From NCBI GenBank assembly GCA_017450485.1, contig JAFSTN010000040.1, forward strand, positions 37,945 to 101,944: DNA of 64,000 nucleotides, in the 5' to 3' direction. The translations under genes and the position numbers were made by a program. The stretch is from Lachnospiraceae bacterium (GTDB lineage: Bacteria > Bacillota > Clostridia > Lachnospirales > Lachnospiraceae). This document shows positions 26,747 through 35,847 of this stretch, one piece after another (within the stretch, counting starts at the first letter, position 1; each line of letters begins with the position of its first letter). Under the pieces are notes generated by a model. It did no database searches. It was not told the DNA's origin and worked only from the letters and a program-made list of their open reading frames with translations.

Positions 26747-28249
26747 ATGACTACTGGTCGCATTACCGACATGGGCATTCCGATGCCATATGTCAATGAA
26801 GCAGGCGGCAACCCTCCGGTGAACGGGCAGGACTTTATGGGGAAGTTCAAGACCGCGATGGAAACTCAGGCCACGGCTATCAATGATCTGGTACCGGGCA
26901 AAGAGCAGACACCGGTTCAGACACAGACTTCCGGCGACACACCCGGGGCAAAGGAAGTGAGTAAAGCCTCCAAAGCAGGAGCCGACAGAGAAAACATCAA
27001 GAGCAATGTTGAAAGGGAACCTGCCAAGGCCGGAAAAGGAGAGGTGAAAGCCGAAGATGCCGAAAAGGCAGCCGAGACGGTCACACCGGAGACGGCGGAA
27101 GCGATCGATGAAGCGGTACAAAGCGTGATCGCGGAAGTAGCGGAGCTGCTTGATCTGACTCCCGAAGAAGTACAGGCTGCAATCGAAGACCTGGGGATGA
27201 CGATGAACGATATGCTGGATCCCGCTAATATGACCGGACTGGTCGCTGCACTATCGGGTAATCAGGACACAGTAACACTGCTGACAGACGAAGACCTCTA
27301 TCAGACACTTGGAGACCTTCAGGAATTTGTGACAGGCACGAGAGAGAACCTCATGAGCGAGCTGGACCTATCGCAGGAAGCCTTGAATGAGGTGCTGGAT
27401 CAGACAGAAGAGCTGGTACAGCAACCGGCCCCGGGAGACACAGATCCTATCCCGACAGAAGTTGATCCTGTTGCGGAGAATCCCCTGGAAGGGATGAAGG
27501 ATTTCAAGATGACCACAACGGTAAACGGTGAGAGCGTTTCGATGGACGTAAGGGTAGATGATACTACCGGAACACAGATCGTAACGAATGTTGACCGAAG
27601 CGGTTCATCGGAGTCGGAACAGAGGCAGCCGTCACAGGAAGGCTCCGGACACAATGATCTGAACAGAGGTGACAGATCATCCGAAGCTCCCCTCTTTACC
27701 CAGACAACACAATTTAATAACGATATACAGGACTTCACGGAATTGACCGATGAAGTCACAAGCTTCAGAACGGAAAGCTCTGATATAGCCAACCAGATCA
27801 TGGAGAACATGAGAGCGAATATCAGACCCGACGTAACGGAGCTGGAGATGAATCTCCACCCCGCAAGCCTCGGCAATGTCAGAGTTAATCTGACAGCTCA
27901 GAACGGACAGGTTACGGCACAGTTCCTCGCTCAGAACGAATCCGTCAGAGCGGCGATCGAGAGCCAGGTAGTACAGCTCAGGGAAACACTCGAAGCACAG
28001 GGCGTAAAGATCGAAGCAGTCGAGGTAGCGGTAGCCGGCCAGGGATTTGACAGGAACCGCGACAGCGGCGGAAGCAGGGGCGAAAACCCCGAGCGCGAGG
28101 CAGGCAGAACAGCCGGAATAGGACGGACCAGGAGAATAGACTTAAACGCCATGGAAGGCGATGAAGCATTCGAAGAACTTGAGGATGCGGACAGAATAGC
28201 CGCAGAAATGATGGCACACGACGGAAATACGGTAGATTACACAGCCTGA
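26747..28249 (+). CDS. fliK: Flagellar hook-length control protein FliK
   Basis: A 500-residue exported molecular ruler. The long N-terminal region is low-complexity, acidic and Thr/Glu/Pro rich. The conserved C-terminal Flg_hook domain is at about residues 360-445, with ELEMNLHPASLGNVRVNLT and VRAAIESQVVQLRETLEA, which switch the export gate from hook to filament substrates. A strong AAGGAGG site precedes the ATG. The gene is followed by flgD and flgE, its functional partners. Confidence 0.93.
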   Translation: MTTGRITDMGIPMPYVNEAGGNPPVNGQDFMGKFKTAMETQATAINDLVPGKEQTPVQTQTSGDTPGAKEVSKASKAGADRENIKSNVEREPAKAGKGEVKAEDAEKAAETVTPETAEAIDEAVQSVIAEVAELLDLTPEEVQAAIEDLGMTMNDMLDPANMTGLVAALSGNQDTVTLLTDEDLYQTLGDLQEFVTGTRENLMSELDLSQEALNEVLDQTEELVQQPAPGDTDPIPTEVDPVAENPLEGMKDFKMTTTVNGESVSMDVRVDDTTGTQIVTNVDRSGSSESEQRQPSQEGSGHNDLNRGDRSSEAPLFTQTTQFNNDIQDFTELTDEVTSFRTESSDIANQIMENMRANIRPDVTELEMNLHPASLGNVRVNLTAQNGQVTAQFLAQNESVRAAIESQVVQLRETLEAQGVKIEAVEVAVAGQGFDRNRDSGGSRGENPEREAGRTAGIGRTRRIDLNAMEGDEAFEELEDADRIAAEMMAHDGNTVDYTA

Positions 28250-28291
28250 TCCGCAACCGCCCAACCGCCAATGGCGTGAAAGGAGTAACGA

Positions 28292-28945
28292 ATGAGCGCA
28301 ATAGCACATATAGAAAACGGTGAGATAGTTACAAGCGCTACTCAGGATTCTTTAAGCAAGTCAAAGCCCGGGACAGCGAATAAGGATGACTTCCTCCAGC
28401 TGCTCGTGGCTCAGATGAAATACCAGGATCCGATGGAGCCTACCGAGAACACCCAGTGGGTATCACAGTACGCACAGTTCTCTCAGGTTGAAGAGCTCCA
28501 GAACATGGCACAGAACATGTCGCTTTCCAGAGCATCGGGGCTCGTCGGACAGACGGTTATCATGAGTGTGGAGAATGACAAGGGCGAAGCCACCGAGGTT
28601 GAGGGTAACGTAGATTTCGTATCATACGAAGGCGGAAACGCATATCTGTCTATAAACGGTGAACTCTATGCCATGAGCGACTTGAAGCACGTGGTAGACA
28701 GCAAGTATCTGGCAGCCATGGAAAACACTAAAGGATTTGTAGAAGCTCTCGGTAAACTTCCCGATGTCAATCTGCTGACCCTGGAAGATAAATCCCGGGT
28801 AGAGGAAGTGACATCCAAGTATTACAACCTAAGCGACTGGGAGAAGAGCTTACTCGGAAGCGATGAGTTCAAAGCCAGACTCGACACTTACATAAGCAGG
28901 ATGATGGCACTCGTCAAAGAAAGCGAAAGCGCAGACGGCGAATGA
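28292..28945 (+). CDS. flgD: Flagellar hook scaffolding protein FlgD
   Basis: A 217-residue hook cap protein. The conserved N-terminal KDDFLQLLVAQMKYQDPMEP and QYAQFSQVEELQNM, needed for export and capping, are complete. The C-terminal part has a short beta-rich segment and an unusual helical tail of about 70 residues that is not part of the core family. It lies between fliK and the TIGR02530-type gene. Confidence 0.95.
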   Translation: MSAIAHIENGEIVTSATQDSLSKSKPGTANKDDFLQLLVAQMKYQDPMEPTENTQWVSQYAQFSQVEELQNMAQNMSLSRASGLVGQTVIMSVENDKGEATEVEGNVDFVSYEGGNAYLSINGELYAMSDLKHVVDSKYLAAMENTKGFVEALGKLPDVNLLTLEDKSRVEEVTSKYYNLSDWEKSLLGSDEFKARLDTYISRMMALVKESESADGE

Positions 28946-28970
28946 TCATTGATCACAAAGAGGTAACAGG

Positions 28971-29375
28971 ATGCAGGTCATAAACAATCATATAAATATA
29001 AATCAGGCAGCCGAACAGCTCCTGAATAATAAGACCGGCAACTCCACAGAGACGGGCACTCACGGATTATCATTTCAGGATATCCTGCAGGCCAAGACAG
29101 ATGAAGCCAAGGCTCCCGGGATATCCCTGAAGTTCTCGAAACATGCGGCAGGCAGACTCGAGGACAGAAACATCCGGATGACACCCAACCAAATGGAGAG
29201 ACTGACCGAAGGAACGGTCAGGGCGCAGATGAAAGGAATCAAGGACTCACTCGTAATGGTCGATTCACTCGCATTTATCGTGAACGTACCGAATCAGACA
29301 GTAGTCACTGCCATGGATCAGACAGAAACAGACGACAATATATTCACCAATATTGATGGTGCAGTGATAGCTTAA
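28971..29375 (+). CDS. Flagellar operon protein of the TIGR02530 type
   Basis: A 134-residue protein resembling the family that sits between flgD and flgE in many Firmicutes. The conserved core is KFSKHAAGRLEDRNIRM followed by VMVDSLAFIVNVPNQTVVTA. The molecular role is unknown. Position and the lack of any signal peptide suggest it helps hook assembly or is exported by the flagellar gate. The N-terminal ~35 residues are Asn/Thr/Gln rich. Confidence 0.85.
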   Translation: MQVINNHININQAAEQLLNNKTGNSTETGTHGLSFQDILQAKTDEAKAPGISLKFSKHAAGRLEDRNIRMTPNQMERLTEGTVRAQMKGIKDSLVMVDSLAFIVNVPNQTVVTAMDQTETDDNIFTNIDGAVIA

Positions 29376-29417
29376 AGCTACAGCTGAAAGCTAAATTGAG
29401 AAGGAGGGCATTGCCTT

Positions 29418-31034
29418 ATGATGAGATCACTTTTTTCCGGCGTCGCAGGTCTTAAGACCCACCAGACGAGGATGGACGTAATCGGTAACAATATAGCAAA
29501 CGTTAACACCACAGCATACAAGTCACAGTCCATGACATTCCAGGATCTGCTCTATCAGACAACCCAGAATGCATCGGCTGCAAATGCCAACACCGGTGCC
29601 GGCGGTATCAACGCCCGCCAGATCGGTCTCGGTGCAAAGACAGGTGCCATTTCCACAGCGATCACCCAGCAGGGTAGTGCACAGAGCACCAATAATCCTT
29701 TCGATATCATGATCACCGGCGAAAGCTTCTTCGTTGTATCCAACGGATCCAACAATTTCTTCACCAGAGACGGTTCCTTCTGCGTGGACGGTGTAGGTAA
29801 TCTGGTTATGAGTTCCACCGGTTACACCGTAATGGGGTGGCAGTCCGATAAGGATGGCAATGTTATCCAGGATAAGGTTTCTCCTCTGCGCATCATGTCT
29901 GCTGAAAACATGACCTATCCTCCGGAGGCTACCAGCCTTGCTTATGTATCCGGTATAGTGGACAGAAACGATGTCCAGGTATCCTCCAGCACCGGCCGAG
30001 TTATCGGACTGAGCTTCTACGATAACCTCGGTTATCAGTACAATGCCAGATTCTCTATCCATGAGATAGACGGAGCTTCAGGCAAGTTCTATATCCAGCT
30101 TGACAAGATACTGGATTCCACCGGAAATGAAGTTACTACTGCAGGTGAGTCGTTTGGTGCCGATCTGACTTTTACTCAGGGAAAGGAATTCGTTAAGGGT
30201 CAGCTGGATAGCACAAAGTACAAGATAGAAGTGTATAAAAACGATTCAAATGAAGATGTTTTCGGCATCTTTAATATAGCCGATGAGCCTACAAAGGATA
30301 ATGTATTATCGCTGTCCGGAAATGATTTGGCAGCGGCTTATAATGCGACAGACGAGAAAGATGCTGACGGTAACGTTGTATGGCAGATAGATACTACTTC
30401 GGCTACATTTGATCCGAAGACAGGACTTACCACTATTTCGGGAACCAGAACGGCAAAGGGTGCAACTAATTTGGTATTCAACGCTGATACGGGATATTTC
30501 GTAGGCGTGGGCAATCCGGCATCCGATTCATCCATGAAGCTTAACTTCACCAGCCAGAACTTCTCGCCCATAACCATAGATTTCTCAAATACCACGATGT
30601 TCAACAATAACGGAACATCCACGGTCGGAGCCACCAACGGTAACACGGCTGGCTTAGGAACCGGTAGAAGACTCGGTGAGCTCTCCGGCGTATCCGTATC
30701 CAAGGACGGCATCATCACCGGTACTTACGATAACGGACAGAGCAAGATCCTCGGACAGATCGCAGTAGCCGCATTTGCCAATGCGGCGGGTCTTGAGAAA
30801 TACGGAGATAACCTGTATACATCAACTCCCAACTCGGGTGAGTTCGACGGCATCGGTATAGATATTACCGCAAACGGCGACTACATGACATCCGGTGTTC
30901 TGGAGATGAGTAACGTTGACCTGGCAGGCGAGTTCACCACGATGATCACCACACAGCGTGGTTTCCAGGCTAACTCACGTATCATCACCGTATCGGACTC
31001 CATGCTTGAGGAACTCACGAACCTGAAGAGATAA
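29418..31034 (+). CDS. flgE: Flagellar hook protein FlgE
   Basis: A 538-residue hook subunit. The N-terminal SGVAGLKTHQTRMDVIGNNIAN and C-terminal NVDLAGEFTTMITTQRGFQANSRIITVSD helices are the conserved assembly parts. The central part (about residues 235-375) is Thr/Ser/Asp rich and appears richer in A+T than its surroundings, fitting a variable surface-exposed domain. It is longer than enterobacterial FlgE (about 400 residues). ATG codons at 29418 and 29421 are both possible, after GAAGGAGGG. Confidence 0.95.
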   Translation: MMRSLFSGVAGLKTHQTRMDVIGNNIANVNTTAYKSQSMTFQDLLYQTTQNASAANANTGAGGINARQIGLGAKTGAISTAITQQGSAQSTNNPFDIMITGESFFVVSNGSNNFFTRDGSFCVDGVGNLVMSSTGYTVMGWQSDKDGNVIQDKVSPLRIMSAENMTYPPEATSLAYVSGIVDRNDVQVSSSTGRVIGLSFYDNLGYQYNARFSIHEIDGASGKFYIQLDKILDSTGNEVTTAGESFGADLTFTQGKEFVKGQLDSTKYKIEVYKNDSNEDVFGIFNIADEPTKDNVLSLSGNDLAAAYNATDEKDADGNVVWQIDTTSATFDPKTGLTTISGTRTAKGATNLVFNADTGYFVGVGNPASDSSMKLNFTSQNFSPITIDFSNTTMFNNNGTSTVGATNGNTAGLGTGRRLGELSGVSVSKDGIITGTYDNGQSKILGQIAVAAFANAAGLEKYGDNLYTSTPNSGEFDGIGIDITANGDYMTSGVLEMSNVDLAGEFTTMITTQRGFQANSRIITVSDSMLEELTNLKR

Positions 31035-31067
31035 CACTGATATAACCCGGATATAAGCTTGTTTTTT

Positions 31068-31105
31068 GGGGAACTGCCTCCGGGCAGCTCCCCTTTGGGG
31101 TTTTT
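31068..31105 (+). terminator. Internal terminator-like hairpin between flgE and flbD
   Basis: GGGGAACTGCC at 31068-31078 pairs with GGCAGCTCCCC at 31083-31093 with one mismatch. It is followed by TTTGGGGTTTTT. The broken T run suggests partial termination, which would lower expression of flbD-motAB and everything after it relative to the hook genes. Confidence 0.6.
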
Positions 31106-31131
31106 GACAAATTAAAACACGGAGGTTTGAC

Positions 31132-31314
31132 ATGATCGAAGTTACAAAGATCAACGGAGTAAAAGTGCTCATAAATCCTGACCTTATCGAGCTTGTTGAG
31201 GAGACTCCGGATACGGTGGTTTCCTTTACTACCGGTCGTAAAATTATCATAAAAGAAAGTAGACAAGACATTAAAGAGTTGGTAAAATCGTATAGAAAGG
31301 ATATTTTTGCATAG
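31132..31314 (+). CDS. flbD: FlbD/SwrD-type flagellar protein
   Basis: A 60-residue protein with the family pattern IEVTKINGVKVLINPDLIELVEETPDTVV and a C-terminal basic tail. In Bacillus subtilis the homologue SwrD lies at the same place after the hook gene and raises motor torque, probably through the stators. Here the motAB genes follow directly, which agrees with such a role. The ATG follows CGGAGG by 6 bases. Confidence 0.88.
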   Translation: MIEVTKINGVKVLINPDLIELVEETPDTVVSFTTGRKIIIKESRQDIKELVKSYRKDIFA

Positions 31315-31399
31315 AAACAGCCGTATTCTTTGGGTAAGGGAATACTATGGCTTGTTTTTGTGCGTGAATGCCTTACATAAGTTTTGACGGAGATTTATC

Positions 31400-32200
31400 G
31401 TGGATATTGCTTCACTGCTTGGCTTAATCATATGTCTGGGCCTTGTCATATTTGGTATCGTATTTGGCAACAGCTTCAGCGTCATCATTAACTTTCTTGA
31501 CGCTCCTTCGGCGCTCATCACCTTCGGTGGTGCTTTCTGTTGTATCCTCGCAGCTAATTCGATCCCCAGCTTTGTGAACGGACTTAAATCGTTCAAGCTG
31601 ATTTTGAAGGTTCCCAACTTCAACACGGGTGAGATCATCGGCAAGATCATAGAGCTTTCCAACGTAGCGCGTAAGGAGGGCCTGCTTGCTTTGGAGGAGG
31701 CTGCCGGTAATCTTGACGATCCCTTCCTGAGGAAGGGCATCATGCTCGTTGTCGACGGTACCGACCCCGAGCTTGTAAGAGGCATTATGGAGACTGAGCT
31801 GGTATCCATCGAGGACAGGCATAAGGGTGTTATCGGATTCTGGGAGGATCTGGGAGCCATGGGTCCTGCCTGGGGTATGATCGGTACCCTGGTCGGACTG
31901 GTCAACATGCTTCAGAACATGGATGACCCCTCGTCTATCGGTCCCGCCATGGCGGTAGCGTTGCTGACCACCCTGTACGGATCCATGCTGGCGAACTGGA
32001 TATGCGCGCCTGTAGGCATGAAGCTGAAGAAGAACAATGCCATAGAGATGCAGGCCAAAGAGATAGAGATAGAGGGACTTCTTTCCATACAGGCCGGAGA
32101 GAACCCCAGAGTTATAGAGGAGAAGCTGAAGTCGTTCCTGGCGCCCAAAGATCGCGAGGGCATAGGTACGGATTCAGGCGGAGGTGGAGAGGATGGCTAA
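31400..32200 (+). CDS. motA: Flagellar motor stator protein MotA
   Basis: A 266-residue membrane protein with four hydrophobic helices: two near the N-terminus, ending by about residue 55, and two at about 150-210. The cytoplasmic loop between helices 2 and 3 is charged, with the ARKEGLLALEEA pattern that meets FliG. The stretch GPAWGMIGTLVGLVNML is typical. The GTG start at 31400 has a weak site, and no better start is visible. motB overlaps by 8 bases. Confidence 0.95.
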   Translation: MDIASLLGLIICLGLVIFGIVFGNSFSVIINFLDAPSALITFGGAFCCILAANSIPSFVNGLKSFKLILKVPNFNTGEIIGKIIELSNVARKEGLLALEEAAGNLDDPFLRKGIMLVVDGTDPELVRGIMETELVSIEDRHKGVIGFWEDLGAMGPAWGMIGTLVGLVNMLQNMDDPSSIGPAMAVALLTTLYGSMLANWICAPVGMKLKKNNAIEMQAKEIEIEGLLSIQAGENPRVIEEKLKSFLAPKDREGIGTDSGGGGEDG

Positions 32201-33035
32201 CAGAAAGCCCGATGAACCGCCGAAAGGCGCGCCGGCGTGGCAATCGACTTTTGCCGATCTGATGAACCTGCTCCTCTGCTTCTTCGTTTTGCTTTTCTCG
32301 ATGTCCTCGATCAACGAGGAGAAATACGAGCTCATAGTCGCTTCATTCAGTAAGTCGACTTTTAGCATATTCGAAGCAGGCTCCAGTGCTATCGGAGACG
32401 GCGTACTGGTATCGAACGGAGTCAGTCAGCTGAATGAGCTGTCTGATTATATCAATTCCATGGGACTCAACTCCGACGGTGAGGAGTACGAAGTTCAGGC
32501 AGAAGAAACAACTACGGCCGACTCCGAGACTCAGACCGATATGATGGAAGAGATGACACAGTCCGGTTTGGAAGAGTCCGAAGAGCTGGCGGAACGTATT
32601 CAGGAAGCTCTCGAAGAGAACGAGATGCAGAATGAAGTTGACATAGATTTCACGTCCCAGTATGTGCAGCTTACACTCAAGGGATCGATACTGTTTGATT
32701 CGGGAAGTGTGGAGCTGAAGGACGAGTGCATACCGGTTCTTGACCTGATAGGCGTTATTCTGGATAAGTACGCCAGGAGTACTATCGAGATAGAGGGACA
32801 TACCGATAACGTTCCGATGCACGGCGCCAAGTATTCCAATAACGACGAGCTGAGTGCCGGACGTGCCCTGTCGGTATTCAATTACCTGATAAGCACTACA
32901 AGCCTTGACCCTGCGACCGTCAAGCATGCGGGCAGAGGCGAATATGTGCCGGTGGCCGACAATTCGACCGCAGAGGGCCGCAGCAAGAACAGACGTGTAG
33001 AGATCAAGATTTATAATTCACTGAATAATTATTAG
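32193..33035 (+). CDS. motB: Flagellar motor stator protein MotB
   Basis: A 280-residue protein. The single N-terminal membrane helix contains the ion-binding aspartate, Asp22, in STFADLMNLLLCFFVLLFSM. A Glu/Thr-rich linker follows, and then an OmpA-like peptidoglycan-binding domain with the GHTDNVPMHG motif and SAGRALSV. Whether the motor uses protons or sodium was not decided. The ATG at 32193 is preferred over the GTG at 32184 because GGAG lies between them. Confidence 0.95.
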   Translation: MANRKPDEPPKGAPAWQSTFADLMNLLLCFFVLLFSMSSINEEKYELIVASFSKSTFSIFEAGSSAIGDGVLVSNGVSQLNELSDYINSMGLNSDGEEYEVQAEETTTADSETQTDMMEEMTQSGLEESEELAERIQEALEENEMQNEVDIDFTSQYVQLTLKGSILFDSGSVELKDECIPVLDLIGVILDKYARSTIEIEGHTDNVPMHGAKYSNNDELSAGRALSVFNYLISTTSLDPATVKHAGRGEYVPVADNSTAEGRSKNRRVEIKIYNSLNNY

Positions 33036-33063
33036 GGATTGACCCCGGATCCGAAAGGAAGCC

Positions 33064-33582
33064 ATGAAAAGAAATCTGTTATCAATAGTTATACTGGTAC
33101 TTGTTCTCATTAACACCGTGCTGAGCGTGGTGTTGATGGTATCGGTGGTAGGCACCGCCAAGAAGACGTCCGCGCTTATCGACGGCATATCGGAGGCGCT
33201 CAGCCTGGAGATCGAGTCACAGACCAGTTCGGATGTTAATTCATCGGCTATCCCGATGACGAGCATTGCTGTATTCAATCTGTCCGATTCCATGACGATA
33301 CCTCTTAAGGACAGCGGAGACGGCAAGGCCCATTACTGCCTGCTCAATGCGAGCTTTTCGATCAATAAGGAATCCCCGGATTACGAGACATACGGAGAGG
33401 ACTGGAGTGCGCAGGAGAGTCTGATCAGAGATGCTGTTTATACCGTGGTAAGTCAGTATACCATGGAGGAAGCCAAGGTTAATCAGGAACTCATCAAGCA
33501 GCAGATACTTGAGAGAGTTCAGGCTATGTTTAATTCGGATTTTGTGTTTAATGTATCGTTCGGTGAGTACATGTTCCAGTAA
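33064..33582 (+). CDS. fliL: Flagellar basal body-associated protein FliL
   Basis: A 172-residue protein with one N-terminal membrane helix (about 4-27, LLSIVILVLVLINTVLSVVL) and an extracytoplasmic stomatin-like domain. The C-terminus ends with the pattern VFNVSFGEYMFQ, close to the usual FliL ending. FliL rings surround and stabilise the stators. Its location right after motAB and before fliM fits. The N-terminal half of the outer domain is weakly conserved. Confidence 0.85.
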   Translation: MKRNLLSIVILVLVLINTVLSVVLMVSVVGTAKKTSALIDGISEALSLEIESQTSSDVNSSAIPMTSIAVFNLSDSMTIPLKDSGDGKAHYCLLNASFSINKESPDYETYGEDWSAQESLIRDAVYTVVSQYTMEEAKVNQELIKQQILERVQAMFNSDFVFNVSFGEYMFQ

Positions 33583-33614
33583 GAGGACCAGGCGGACATG
33601 GGAGGTGAGCCGGA

Positions 33615-34595
33615 TTGAGTGAGGTTCTGTCACAAAATGAGATAGATAATCTGCTGGCAGCCTTAAGCACCGGTGAGCTGGATGCAGACGCGCTTACTGA
33701 TACTGCTGAGAAGCAGGTCAAGAACTACGATTTCAAACGTCCGGCGAAGTTCTCCAAGGAGCACTTAAGGACACTGGAGATCATACATGAGCATTACGGC
33801 AGGCTTTTGTCGACGAACCTGCCGGTGTACCTTAGAAAGACGGTACAGGTTGCTGTGGCCAGTTCGGAGACCGTTACTTTCTCCGAGTTTACCAACGCGC
33901 TTGCTTCGCCGTCCATATTGGGGATCATTAATTTCCATCCCCTGAACGGTACGATAATCCTGGACATGGCACCGAATCTCGGATTCGCGATGATAGACAG
34001 GATGCTCGGCGGACAAGGTAATGCACTTGACAGGAACAGGGACTTCTCCGAGATAGAGATGACCATATTACAGAAGATGATGGTTGTCTGCATGCAGCTG
34101 ATGCGCGATCCCTGGAAGAACGTAGTCGAGGTTAATCCCGTTCTGGATCGTATAGAGACGAATCCGGCATTTGCACAGATAATCTCTCCGAGTGACATGA
34201 TCGCGATCGTAACATTGAATGTCAAGATAGGCGACACAGAGGGATTCTTCAATATATGTCTTCCTTTCTTTACATTGGAAGACGTTATGGATAAGCTTAA
34301 TACCAAGTTCTGGTTCTCCAACATGACGGAGGTCAGCGGTGAAGAATACGGCAATTATATCGAAGCCATGATACGTCATGTAGATATACCTATCCGGGCC
34401 GTGCTCGGAGAAAGCAGCATATCGGTAGGCGACTTCATGATGCTGCAACCCGGAGATGTTATCCGGGTGGATACCGATGTAGATTCCGAACTGGATGTAT
34501 ATGTCGGTAATATCCGTAAGTTTACAGGCTTGCCCGGATATAATAAGGACAAGTTCGCGATGAAGATCACATCCGTGATCAGAGAGGAGGACTGA
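33615..34595 (+). CDS. fliM: Flagellar motor switch protein FliM
   Basis: A 326-residue switch protein. The N-terminal EVLSQNEIDNLLAAL binds phosphorylated CheY. The middle CheC-like domain includes HYGRLLSTNLPVYLRKTVQV and FAMIDRMLGGQG, followed by a C-terminal SpoA domain that contacts FliY. The start is a TTG at 33615, preceded by GGGAGGTGAG; no closer ATG exists in frame. Confidence 0.96.
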   Translation: MSEVLSQNEIDNLLAALSTGELDADALTDTAEKQVKNYDFKRPAKFSKEHLRTLEIIHEHYGRLLSTNLPVYLRKTVQVAVASSETVTFSEFTNALASPSILGIINFHPLNGTIILDMAPNLGFAMIDRMLGGQGNALDRNRDFSEIEMTILQKMMVVCMQLMRDPWKNVVEVNPVLDRIETNPAFAQIISPSDMIAIVTLNVKIGDTEGFFNICLPFFTLEDVMDKLNTKFWFSNMTEVSGEEYGNYIEAMIRHVDIPIRAVLGESSISVGDFMMLQPGDVIRVDTDVDSELDVYVGNIRKFTGLPGYNKDKFAMKITSVIREED

Positions 34596-34599
34596 CTGC

Positions 34600-35832
34600 A
34601 TGGATGGAATGCTGTCGCAGGACGAGATTAATGCGCTCCTAAACGGCATGGATGTAGGCTCCGACAGCGGAGGAGATTCCGGTTCCAGTTCTGATGCAGA
34701 GGCAGGTGCAGCGCCTGATTCCGGCGGTTCCAAAGTGGGTGACGATGAATTATCTGCAATGGAATGCGATGCCATTGGCGAGGTAGCCAACATATCAATG
34801 GGTTCCTCGGCCACGACGCTGTATTCGCTGGTCAATCGAAAGGTCAATATCACGACTCCCACGGTTACGTTGGCAACCTGGGACAATGTCATAGCCGATT
34901 ACGAGAAGCCATGTGTATTTATTCAGATCAAATATACAGTCGGCTTGGATGGGTCGAACATCCTGGTACTCAAACAGCATGACGTGCTCGTGATCACCGA
35001 CCTGATGATGGGCGGAGACGGTCAGAACGTAGAGGATACCGAGCTGAGTGAACTTCATCTGTCGGCTATATCGGAAGCCATGAACCAGATGATGGGTGCG
35101 TCGGCGACCTCGCTGTCAACCATGTTGGGCAAGATGATCGACATATCTCCTCCGGAGGCCTCACAGGTAGATTTTACCGAAGGCAAATCGGGATCGGAGA
35201 TCGCGGAATTCCTCGGAGGAACATTCGCGAAGATTGCTTTCAGGATGCAGATAGATGATCTGGTTGATTCAACTATTATGCAGCTGTATCCGCTGGATTT
35301 CGCCAAGGATCTGTGTAACGTATTCCTGGCAAGCCAGTCACCCGAACCGGCACCGGCAGCAGCGCCTGAACCCGAGCCCGTAGCACCTTCCGCTCCGGTC
35401 ACACCGGTGGCACCTCCACCGCAGATGCAGGCGGCGCCCCAGGCAGCACCCGATCCGATGATGGCGGGATACGCGCAACCGATGCCACAGATGTATGCGC
35501 AGCCGATGCCGCAGATGTACGCGCAACCGATGGCACCTACCAATGTCACTCCGGCGCAGTTCCAGAATCTGGCACCGAATCTGGCAGGAATATCCGGAGG
35601 CGAGAATATCGGCATCATCATGGATGTTCCACTGGAGGTTACCGTAGAACTGGGTAGGACCAGCAAATCGATTTCGGAAATACTTGATTTTGCTCCCGGT
35701 ACGATCCTGGAGCTTGACAAGATAGCGGGAGAACCCGTAGACGTCCTGGTCAACGGTAAGTTCGTTGCAAAAGGCGAAGTAGTAGTTATAGAAGAAAGTT
35801 TCGGCGTTCGCGTCACAGAAATCATCAAATAA
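34600..35832 (+). CDS. fliY: Flagellar motor switch phosphatase FliY (FliN-type)
   Basis: A 410-residue protein with three parts. An N-terminal CheY-P-binding peptide (MLSQDEINALLNG) comes first. A CheC-like phosphatase domain follows, with both active-site helices (ECDAIGEVANISMG and HLSAISEAMNQMMG). A C-terminal SpoA/FliN domain covers about 325-410. Between the last two lies a Pro/Ala/Met/Gln-rich linker of roughly 80 residues with short repeats. FliY forms the bottom of the C-ring and removes phosphate from CheY-P, replacing both FliN and CheZ functions. Confidence 0.94.
   Translation: MDGMLSQDEINALLNGMDVGSDSGGDSGSSSDAEAGAAPDSGGSKVGDDELSAMECDAIGEVANISMGSSATTLYSLVNRKVNITTPTVTLATWDNVIADYEKPCVFIQIKYTVGLDGSNILVLKQHDVLVITDLMMGGDGQNVEDTELSELHLSAISEAMNQMMGASATSLSTMLGKMIDISPPEASQVDFTEGKSGSEIAEFLGGTFAKIAFRMQIDDLVDSTIMQLYPLDFAKDLCNVFLASQSPEPAPAAAPEPEPVAPSAPVTPVAPPPQMQAAPQAAPDPMMAGYAQPMPQMYAQPMPQMYAQPMAPTNVTPAQFQNLAPNLAGISGGENIGIIMDVPLEVTVELGRTSKSISEILDFAPGTILELDKIAGEPVDVLVNGKFVAKGEVVVIEESFGVRVTEIIK
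35470..35532 (+). repeat. 24-base tandem repeat in the fliY linker
   Basis: Two full copies (35470-35493 and 35494-35517) and a 15-base partial copy encode YAQPMPQM units. Copies differ at a few third positions (tac/tat, caa/cag, cca/ccg). Confidence 0.85.
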
Positions 35833-35847
35833 TAGGAGACAAGAGAA

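Noticed and set aside
31104-31109. TTGACA before flbD as a promoter
   Set aside because: No -10 box lies 16-18 bases downstream; that interval holds the ribosome site and the ATG.
35470-35532. Short direct repeats that might suggest a CRISPR or satellite
   Set aside because: The 24-base copies are adjacent without spacers and encode an in-frame peptide repeat in FliY.
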